From DRTC01 sp964521025 (GTDB taxonomy: Bacteria > Cloacimonadota > Cloacimonadia > Cloacimonadales > TCS61): a DNA stretch of 35,240 nt. The notes under the pieces were generated by a model. It did no database searches, was not told the DNA's origin, and was given only the letters and a program-made list of their open reading frames with translations. Positions 8,336-16,200 of the stretch are shown here, piece after piece; position 1 is the first letter of the stretch; every line of letters starts with the position of its first letter. Where the stretch lies: assembly GCA_964521025.1 (NCBI GenBank), contig CAZFPK010000035.1:1-35240 (forward strand), read 5' to 3'. The position numbers were made by a program, and so were the translations under genes.

Positions 8336-8371
8336 ATCCTTTTGCAATACAACTCAATGATACAAAAGGAT
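8336..8371 (-). promoter_or_regulatory. Hairpin sequestering the btuF ribosome binding site
   Basis: On the minus strand ATCCTTTTG (8371-8363) pairs perfectly with CAAAAGGAT (8344-8336), extendable by two weaker pairs. The 3' arm contains the AAGGA ribosome binding site of btuF. A second AAGGAT (8396-8391), between the riboswitch aptamer and this hairpin, can pair with the same ATCCTT. Two mutually exclusive structures are thus possible, as expected for a translational on/off switch driven by cobalamin binding. No T-run suggesting a transcription terminator is present here. Confidence 0.6.
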
Positions 8372-8419
8372 AATTCATGATTTTCCTATAATCCTTCCTC
8401 CGAAGATTCTTTTGGAAAA

Positions 8420-8685
8420 GCATCAATGGCAGGTTTCCTGGCTTGCAGAATAGACCGAATATCCGAGCCTTCCCATTTATCGAAAGACAAACAGTGACCC
8501 GGAAAAAAATTAACAGCTAACAATTGCGAACTAATAGGAACAATTATGGATCATTTTTCCAACATTTATCGAAAATTCTATTTGTTCGTTTTGTTCGTTG
8601 CTAATATATCTGCTTACAGTGGCGGAGACCGCTTCCGTTTCTCACGGAATTCCCTTTTACTTTTGCACCATTAAGCTGCACTCTA
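8420..8685 (-). ncRNA. Cobalamin riboswitch aptamer
   Basis: Read on the minus strand, all core motifs are present in order: AAAAGGGAATTCCGTGAG, GCGGTCTCCGCCACTGTAA, GGGTCACTG, GGGAAGGC, and the B12 box AAGCCAGGAAACCTGCC (about 8443-8428). A closing P1-type pairing is possible between AATGG near 8672-8668 and CCATT near 8429-8425. It lies upstream of btuF and btuC, so B12 would be expected to repress uptake. The peripheral arm includes a long imperfect stem, 8578-8588 with 8527-8537, built from AACGAACAA-like repeat DNA. A TTGACA on the minus strand (8727-8722) is a possible -35 box, without a convincing -10. Confidence 0.95.
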
Positions 8686-8816
8686 TAATTCTGTGAACAG
8701 GAAATTTTCTTTGTGTTTTGATGTCAAGTTTTTGGAATATCTTCTCAAAAATGATAGATTGCTTAATTCCGTAAATTATAAAAAATATTGATAAAATATA
8801 GATTTATGATCAAATT

Positions 8817-8847
8817 AGAAAAGGCTGTCCAAGAAGTTTGGACAGCC
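8817..8847 (-). terminator. Rho-independent terminator of the secreted-protein gene
   Basis: GGCTGTCCAA and TTGGACAGCC form a perfect ten-pair GC-rich stem (8823-8847) with a short loop. On the minus strand it is followed by TTTTCT. It lies 26 bases beyond the stop of the leftward gene at 8873, and separates that gene from the riboswitch unit downstream. Confidence 0.88.
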
Positions 8848-8872
8848 ATTTACATTCATTATAAAATGAACA

Positions 8873-10372
8873 TTATTTCAGGATCATCATTTTCTTAATT
8901 TCGAAATATCCTTCAGATTTCAACTGGTACAAATATAAACCGGAAGAATATGATCCGGTATCAAGGTGATATTCATGTATTCCCTGTTCACATTTATACG
9001 ATTCCAGTAATTGTCCTTTGATATTATAGATGGATAGGGTTGCGTTTTCACCGGTTTTTACTGCAAATCGAATATTTATCTGAAGATCATTATCAATAAA
9101 AACAGGATTTGGATATACATTAAAAAGTTCCGTATCTCCATCATATTCTTCATCATCTTCAAATTCAACATAAATTGTCAAAGGTCCCCACATGTCGGTT
9201 GAACCGTCATTCGATATACCTTCCAACCAGTAATTATAGGTTTTTTCATCTTCGACTTCATAATCTTCAAATAAGTAATCATGAGTATATGAAAAATTTG
9301 CAGCATCGATCAATGCGGATGAAAAATCCGCTGAATTCAAATCTGTTTCCGAACGATAGATTTTATAACCATTCATATCGCTTTCGGATTCACAGGTCCA
9401 TGTAATTTGAACAAATTCTCCCTGCACAACTGCTCCGGTAAAGTTGGTTAATTCGACCGGTAAACATGAATCTTCGGTTATGGTTATATCATCGATGACC
9501 CAACCATAGAGTTCATTCGAACTATTCGATACTAACCTGAAGCGAATCAAAGCTTGATTTCCGATATAACCGGATAAATTAAACACTTCCAATTGCCACC
9601 AGGAATCATCCGCAATACCCGCTTGCCAAATGGGATAAGAATCCTCATCGAAACAAGGACCTTCCGGATTATGAAAGAGTGGAACTTCATAAGTTCCAAG
9701 ACCTTCATAAGTGGATTCAGGAAGGATCGTCCAATTGTAACCTTCATCGAATGATATTTCCACATAACAATGATCGTAATCTCCTTCGGTTTTGGCAATA
9801 TGCCAGAAATTAAGATAAGTCGAACCTGCAATATCAAAAACACATTTCTGAATACCGATGTTTGTATTATCAGGACCATAAGCATTATGCGCTGAGTTTA
9901 CAGGGCTAACAAAAATAGAAGTATTCAAATTCCAGTTTACATCGTTACCGAGTGCATTTTCAAAGACAAAAAAACCGGGTTCGAGATCTTCTACAATAGG
10001 AAACGGACCGCAATTATCATATTCCGTAGAAAAATACCAGATAGGACCTTCAGTATTTCCGAAAACATTTTTAGCAATGACCTGCCAGTAATATACTTCT
10101 CCCATATCCAAAGGTCCGCCGATTTGGGCATTTGTTAGAGTTTCTACTGCTATTCCGTCATAAACAGTATCTACAGGAGGATTTTGTTTGCCGAACAAAA
10201 CCTCGACATCATCTGTATCGGCACCATTGGTCCAGCTTATATCAGTAGTTATGGAAACATCGATCGCACCATGCACAGGAACAGGATTCGAAGGTTCTCC
10301 GGGTAAATTCTGGGCAAACAATATTGCCGAACAATAAAAAGTTAATATTATAATTAAAATGATCTTTTTCAT
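8873..10372 (-). CDS. Secreted multidomain protein with C-terminal sorting-type module
   Basis: A 499-residue exported protein of unknown substrate. A signal peptide (about 1-21, MKKIILIIILTFYCSAILFA) precedes a fibronectin III-like domain (about 25-118). A jelly-roll/MAM-like region follows (about 125-305), ending in GWVIDDITI. A second Fn3-like segment starts LPVELTNFTG (about 308-395). The C-terminal module of about 80 residues has FNVYPNP, SIYNIKGQ and SSGLYLYQL, the pattern used for Por-type secretion or cell-surface attachment in FCB bacteria. The ATG at 10372 is chosen because GGAGGA sits just upstream; an in-frame GTG at 10384 falls inside that site. A strong terminator follows the gene. 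Confidence 0.8.
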   Translation of the reverse strand: MKKIILIIILTFYCSAILFAQNLPGEPSNPVPVHGAIDVSITTDISWTNGADTDDVEVLFGKQNPPVDTVYDGIAVETLTNAQIGGPLDMGEVYYWQVIAKNVFGNTEGPIWYFSTEYDNCGPFPIVEDLEPGFFVFENALGNDVNWNLNTSIFVSPVNSAHNAYGPDNTNIGIQKCVFDIAGSTYLNFWHIAKTEGDYDHCYVEISFDEGYNWTILPESTYEGLGTYEVPLFHNPEGPCFDEDSYPIWQAGIADDSWWQLEVFNLSGYIGNQALIRFRLVSNSSNELYGWVIDDITITEDSCLPVELTNFTGAVVQGEFVQITWTCESESDMNGYKIYRSETDLNSADFSSALIDAANFSYTHDYLFEDYEVEDEKTYNYWLEGISNDGSTDMWGPLTIYVEFEDDEEYDGDTELFNVYPNPVFIDNDLQINIRFAVKTGENATLSIYNIKGQLLESYKCEQGIHEYHLDTGSYSSGLYLYQLKSEGYFEIKKMMILK

Positions 10373-10596
10373 GAGTTCCTCCACTTAAATTAAATTTAAC
10401 AAAACAAACATTAAATTTCGATGTCCATTACATATTTCCTTTTGTAGAACATCACATTTGCACTTCTCCCCCTCTTTTTAAAAAGACATACCAATAATTG
10501 AAATTTAAAATATCATGTCAATTATTTTATCTATAATTTTATTTTTGTTAAAGTTTTAGATCGAAAAAGTAGGAGGATAACTTTCGCAAAGTCCGG

Positions 10597-11784
10597 TTAA
10601 TTCATCAAAACTCCGCCCCATTCGACAACTGTTGTTCCGGCTCTTTTGAATTCGGGGACTTGCGGTTCGGGAAGATTTTCGAATTGATTGCATCCTTCAA
10701 AAAAGAATAAAGTTCTCAATTCCGAATCAGGCAGGGGAGAAATATCCAAACCGACATAATGATCGAGTTGTTTATTTAAGAGGTAATATACTTTATAATA
10801 ATCAAATTTACCGAATCTCGGCAGCCAATATTCTAAAAACTCAGCAGTTTCTTTTTCATTTAATCCGATTTTATTTAGAACACCTTTCAATCCTTTTTCC
10901 ATCTCTTCTTTTTTAAAACACCAACCACTGAAAAATCTTGATAACTCCATGATCGAAGTCTCATAAAAAAGATAATCATATTTATGCTCAATCTTACCTG
11001 ATTCTTCGACAAAAACATCCCAACCGGAATTGTATTCGGGAATGCTTTTGGTTAGTTTTGTTCTGTTATGCATATTCAGATTTACCAGAAACTGTCGATC
11101 AAATTCCGGATAGATATAGATGGCTGGTTTGTCTGCATGCAAAGATGAAAGAAACAAAGGTAAGTTTAAATTATTATTTCCATTAACGAAAAAGTATTTT
11201 TTATCCCACATTGGACCATGTCCAGAGTATATCTTATAATTACCTGTTTGTACATTTGAAAATTGGTAATTCCCATTTGAATCAGTAAATATACTGTCAG
11301 TTTTCGTATAACTCATATCTTCGAGTCGATAAAGTTTCACCAAACAATTTGGTGCAGTTTGTTCATCTTCGGATACAACGATTCCATCTATCTGACTGTT
11401 ATTATGTACTTCATAAAGATAAATATCTTCAACATTTATTTGTTCAACTTCCTGATTAATTGTGAAATCGATAATAGGGGAAATATAAGAAAGTTCCCTA
11501 TTGTTAATATTCTCTTTTTTAGCGTAAATGCAAACGAAAGAATGATTGTCAGGTTTTCCAAAAAAATAAAATCCATTTGAATTAGTATAAGTAGATTGCT
11601 GGAAAGTGTAGTATAATAATACTGGATCATGCAAACCAAGGTAAACTTCCGCATCCTTTGCCTGTTCTACTCTATCCTGATAATAGACTCTTCCTGAAAT
11701 ACCTGATTGATTTCCAGTAGTTTTATCGCAGCTGAGAATAAATATCAGCAGGATAAACGGTAATAATGATTTGACAGCTTTCAT
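10597..11784 (-). CDS. Lipoprotein with carboxypeptidase-regulatory-like repeats and a YIYPE-type domain
   Basis: A 395-residue predicted lipoprotein of unknown function. The N-terminus ends LLIFILSC, with Cys19 as the likely lipid site. Two carboxypeptidase-regulatory-like beta domains follow (about 28-120 and 132-205; note GISGRVYYQD, and QIDGIVVSED with TDSNGNYQFSNV). The C-terminal half starts KPAIYIYPE, then PEYNSGWDV and YLFYE, and later EFLEYWLPRF. As I recall, that order matches a secreted KPVIYLYP-type domain widespread in Firmicutes and some FCB bacteria; I know no established function or name. The start is supported by TAGGAG about seven bases upstream. It is separated by 212 bp from the next secreted-protein gene. 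Confidence 0.72.
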   Translation of the reverse strand: MKAVKSLLPFILLIFILSCDKTTGNQSGISGRVYYQDRVEQAKDAEVYLGLHDPVLLYYTFQQSTYTNSNGFYFFGKPDNHSFVCIYAKKENINNRELSYISPIIDFTINQEVEQINVEDIYLYEVHNNSQIDGIVVSEDEQTAPNCLVKLYRLEDMSYTKTDSIFTDSNGNYQFSNVQTGNYKIYSGHGPMWDKKYFFVNGNNNLNLPLFLSSLHADKPAIYIYPEFDRQFLVNLNMHNRTKLTKSIPEYNSGWDVFVEESGKIEHKYDYLFYETSIMELSRFFSGWCFKKEEMEKGLKGVLNKIGLNEKETAEFLEYWLPRFGKFDYYKVYYLLNKQLDHYVGLDISPLPDSELRTLFFFEGCNQFENLPEPQVPEFKRAGTTVVEWGGVLMN

Positions 11785-11879
11785 AGTCCACTCCTATTGG
11801 TTATTTTAAAATATTGCGAAATTTTATGGAGAGAAAATTTTGCTGAAGAAAATTTTGTAAAGTTTTTTCTGAAATTTCA

Positions 11880-12059
11880 GTCATTCTGCGTGGTAGCTGC
11901 CGGACGGAATGACAGGCTGATTTGTCATTCTGAGTATTCTCCCTGCTTTTCTCTCGACCGTGTCCGGCTTTTGACGGAAGAATCTACAGTTATTTTCCAC
12001 AGTCTTATTACAGTTACAGATTTCTCGTTTGATGCCTCAGGAAGAATCTTCGGAATGAC
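11880..12059. repeat. Two GTCATTC...GAATGAC dispersed elements
   Basis: A short element runs from GTCATTC (11880-11886) to GAATGAC (11907-11913). A longer one runs from GTCATTC (11934-11940) to GAATGAC (12053-12059). A similar unit lies at 33784-33899, and single arms occur near 28802 and 30159. The longer copy contains the 23 bp shared exactly with 3440-3462. It fills the space between two leftward genes and has no coding sense. Confidence 0.65.
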
Positions 12060-12060
12060 A

Positions 12061-12966
12061 TTATTTCCTCATCTCTTCCTGTACCAAATTCACCAGATCG
12101 AGGATATTATGATATTCACTCATATTTTGAGATTTAACTTTTTTGATAGGTTTCCCTTTTCCAACAAAAACCTGTCTAACCTGTAAATTGGAGAAAAGAT
12201 CGACCAGTTCGTAATTATCCGAAATGAAGATATGACAGACTTTGGCAAAACAGCAAATATCGAGTAAATCTTTCATCTTCACATTTTTAACATTCGGATA
12301 AATATCTTTCTTAAAAGGAATTCCGGTCATGTAAATATTCGCAGAAAAGTATAATTTCAATTTCTTGATCAGGTTTTCGGACATTTTTGAAATTTTGGGT
12401 AGATTTAGATCAAGGACAAAATGAGGAAATTTATTATAGAAAAAATTATCTTTGATCTTATCAAATTCATTTTCAAAATTTTGAAATCCTAACTTTTCCC
12501 TCTTTTTTGAAAGTTTAAGAAAATCAGCAAATTCGATGATCAATTCCTCAACTCGACCAGGTTTAGGGATGAACTTCAAGTTAGCAGAATTTTCTTTATC
12601 CGCAATGATCACATCTTTGGATTTGGAAAGGAATTTTTTAATATTCTCATCATCAGAAAAATTCAGGATTATACTTTTTTCAATATCCGGAAATTTATTG
12701 TCTAATTGAAAGAAATTATGATTTGAGTTCAAGATGACTTTATTGAAAAAAGAAAATGAAAACTCCGGCAGGTAGAATATGTTTTCCCGGAATGTATCCT
12801 GCCAGGAATTGATATGTGAGAGGAGATGATAGATCCGATTCGATTCTCGCGGGAAAAAAACTATTAGTCTTTCTTTTTTAGAAAGAATTTCAGTGAAATT
12901 CAATTGTTCTGCTTCGAATTTAGTCACGAATATATCTTTGAATATTTTTTTTCTGAAATTGAACAT
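12061..12966 (-). CDS. Hypothetical protein, possibly GT-B/glycosyltransferase 9-like
   Basis: A 301-residue soluble protein rich in Lys, Phe, Asn and Ile; I do not recognise it. There is no signal peptide or membrane helix. The C-terminal part (NVKMKDLLDICCFAKVCHIF, then ISDNYELVDLF and RQVFVGKGKP) has the rhythm of the nucleotide-sugar binding half of heptosyltransferase-like proteins. The diagnostic DSGPxHLA-type motif is replaced by ISDNYELVD, so the assignment is weak. The ATG at 12966 is preferred to a TTG at 13002, because AGAAG lies upstream of the former and nothing upstream of the latter. It lies 3' of the giant kinase gene, separated by 308 bp of repeat-like DNA. Confidence 0.6.
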   Translation of the reverse strand: MFNFRKKIFKDIFVTKFEAEQLNFTEILSKKERLIVFFPRESNRIYHLLSHINSWQDTFRENIFYLPEFSFSFFNKVILNSNHNFFQLDNKFPDIEKSIILNFSDDENIKKFLSKSKDVIIADKENSANLKFIPKPGRVEELIIEFADFLKLSKKREKLGFQNFENEFDKIKDNFFYNKFPHFVLDLNLPKISKMSENLIKKLKLYFSANIYMTGIPFKKDIYPNVKNVKMKDLLDICCFAKVCHIFISDNYELVDLFSNLQVRQVFVGKGKPIKKVKSQNMSEYHNILDLVNLVQEEMRK

Positions 12967-13068
12967 AATTAATATCTTCTGAAACTCAATAAATCGAGAC
13001 AAAAGAATTCCTCAGATGGAGAACATCCGGAATTCTTCGGGTTCAATTGACCTGTAACGACTACTCCC

Positions 13069-13225
13069 ATCCGGTGACTGCCGGATAGGTCGCAATTCTC
13101 AATTCGCACTCCCTGCGGTCGTAGCAAGTCGAGTCTTGCCGGGATTGCTGATTACCTACTTCAACCATTTAACCAATTCCCCCTGATTCAACCAATTCCA
13201 CGATTTTAACTATTTCAACTATCCG
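13069..13225. repeat. Dispersed repeat block downstream of the kinase gene
   Basis: ATCCGG/CCGGAT forms a hairpin at 13069-13086. Bases 13096-13134 are a diverged copy of the segment at 6313-6343. Bases 13160-13225 are a degenerate TTCAACC/AATTCC-type repeat whose best-conserved part is also found in the btuF coding sequence on the minus strand (about 7818-7875). No gene is supported here. Confidence 0.6.
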
Positions 13226-13274
13226 AATCTTACATGAAAGAGATTCTTCGGGGGAAGCTTCGAAAAGTGTTTCT

Positions 13275-16200
13275 TTAACTTGCGATCGGAATGGCGATGA
13301 AAACAGTTGTTCCTTCATTCTCTTTACTATTGATCCAGATTTTCCCGTTGTGCAGTTTAACAATGAGTTCAGCTGTCGATAATCCCAATCCAAGACCGCT
13401 GGAGCGAAATTCGGTAGTACCTGATTTATGAGAATAAAGATCGTTCAATTCGTAGAATTTTTGGAAAACATTTTCCAGCTCATTTTCCGGTATTCCGATC
13501 CCGTTATCCTGGACAAAAACGACCAGGCTTTCCTGTCCATCGACTTCTTCCTGCTGGAATGCAGAACGCCTGGCTCCGATAGTGATACTTCCGAAATCTT
13601 TAGTGAACCTGACAGCATTGAGGATCAGGTTTTTCATAAGCAAAGAAAAAGCTTCCCAGTTAAGTTCGATGGAAGGAAGTTTCTCTTCTATTTCAATTTT
13701 GAGGATCATGTGTCTTTTTTCGGCAATTCTTCTCGATTCATCAGCAACAACCTGCAGGATATCTTTGATATTGACAATACTTTTATTGATCTTGTTGATC
13801 AATTTATATTTATTGAAATTAATAATATCTTCTGTTGTGAAAAATAATTTATCGATACTCTTATCGACCTGCTGAATGTTCTCTTCATAAAATTTGTAAT
13901 TCTCAGGTTTCTGTAATCTTTTTACATATCCCTGCAGTGTCACAAGTGGCGTCTTCAGCTCGTGAGAGACAATATTAATAAAATCATTTTTAAGATTATT
14001 AAGAGATTCGACTTCTTTGCTTTTTTGAAGAAGCGACTCATATTGGATAGCATTTTTCAGGGAACTGATTATCTGCATCAATAATAATCTCATAAATTCT
14101 TCATTAATTTCAATCCTGTTAATGCTGGAATTCAAATTATCGATATATAAAAAGCCGTAAACATTTTCATCGATGATCAAAGGTGCACAAAAAATGTTAA
14201 GGCTGCTGTAATCAAAATTAACATAACCATCGAAGATCTTTGATTCTTTTGCATCGCGGATGAAGGTTGGTTTCTTGTTTTTTTGAACTTCGCTGAGGAT
14301 TGCTTTACTTACATAAGTATATTTTTCCAAAAGATGTTTGGAATCATCGAGAGCAACCTTATAAATATAATTTTCATATTTATCTTTCCTGATCAGGAAA
14401 CCGCGAGTTCCTCCAATAAAATCAAGGGTAAAGGATACAATCTCCTGCTCTAATTTTTCAAGATCAAAGATCATAAAGAATTTTTGGGTTATTTCCATTA
14501 ATTTGGTCATTAATTTCATATAATTATTCAGTTCGGCAAACTCATTGATTCGCATTAGAATCGATGTTAGATGAAACCGCAAGATCCTGAGGACAGATAT
14601 TTCATCCGGTTGAAATTCCAGTTCTCCTTTATCGCCGATCACCAAACATCCTACTTTAGCGGTTTTGATCCTCAAAGGTATGAATAAAGTATTGCTTCCT
14701 GTAATTCTCTTCGATATGATCGAATTGTTATCTAAACAGGAATCAATATTTTTTAAAAATTTCGCACTGAAAATTTTCTTCTTATCAATATTCACGGCTA
14801 AAAAAGGTGCTTTTTGAATTTTCATTTCATCGGTCAGAATAATTAAAAAATAAAACGGATTCATCAGCTTGTCGATTGTTTTTTCTATAAAAAACTTGAT
14901 CCTGTCCAGCTCCTTTAGTTTCAGGATATCATATAATTCTTCCTGCCAGTTTTCCGAAACAAAATGAGATCTTTTCGCGATTTTCAGAGTCTTTAAACTT
15001 AAATAATCATCTAAATAAAAATTCGTTTTCTTCAAATAAATAACCCGGTCGGCTTCCGTTAAATTATGAACAGCATTTTCTATCTTTTTTTTGTATCTTC
15101 CAAAAAAAAGTTTAGCCATTTTGTCGATATTCAAATAAGTGTAAATCTGGATAATGATCTCATAAGCTTCAATTTCCAAAAGGTACAGGTCATTTTTCTG
15201 GACATACTCGATAATCGAATGAAGTTCCCTGATTATTTTCCTTACTCCGATTTTTTTGTCTAAAAGTTGTATTTTTATTTTTCGTAATGATAAAATTGTT
15301 TTCCAATAATTAAAATCGTTTTGTTCACATAGTTGTTCTGCTTTTTGATACATATCCTTTGCTTCTTTGATATCTCCCAGAGCCAGGTAACATTCATTCA
15401 GACGAATATAATTTATTGCTTGAGCATAGATATTCTGCATTTGCTGAGAATATTTAAAAGCCTGTTCAATTGTTTCTAAAGCTTTTTCATATTCTCCTTT
15501 ATTTAGTAAAAGGAACCCGTACATCTGGTAGAAGAACTCATTTTCTTTTTTTTCAAAGAAAATGTTCTTGTATTTTTTTAACAATTTTTCGATTTTTTTA
15601 AAATCTCCAATTTGGTATAAATAGTAGAAATAAGTCTTGGTCAAGGGAGTTATCTTATAAATCTTTCCTTGTGGAAGACCGGGAACATTTTCAGCAATAA
15701 ATCTCTGGTAATAAGAAAAATTGTGAATTTTACTTTTGGCAATTGCCAGGTTATTAATAATCGCATCAAAGAACGGCTTATTTTCCTGTTCTTCCGATCT
15801 CTTTAAAGCTTGTTTCAAAAATTTCTCGGCGATATTAAATTTTCCAAGTTTAATATTGACTTCACCTAAATTTACTAATCCCAAGATCCTGTCCCTTTTA
15901 CAATCTACATTCGAACAGGCATCCAAAGCCAGGGTGAAATATTTCATCGCTGTTTTTGTGTTTCCTTTTGTGAGATTAACATCTCCGATATTATTCAAAA
16001 CAGCAGCTAATTTTCTACGATAATTAACTTTTTCCCATATTTTCCTTGCCATCCTGAAATTTTTCTCTGCTTCATCATAATGCCTTTGATGATGTAATAA
16101 TACGGCTAAATTATTATGCAAAGATCCTAATTTAATAAAATATACGGCATCATTCTTCGATTTGATCGTCGGTAAAAATTCTTCGATAATATTTATTGCT

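Noticed and set aside
11797..12186. Rightward open frame between the lipoprotein and hypothetical genes
   Set aside because: It reads through GTCATTC-type repeats and the end of the opposite-strand gene, with no protein-like features.
13169..13393. Short leftward frame overlapping the kinase 3' end
   Set aside because: It overlaps the conserved HATPase coding region in another frame, then enters repeat DNA.
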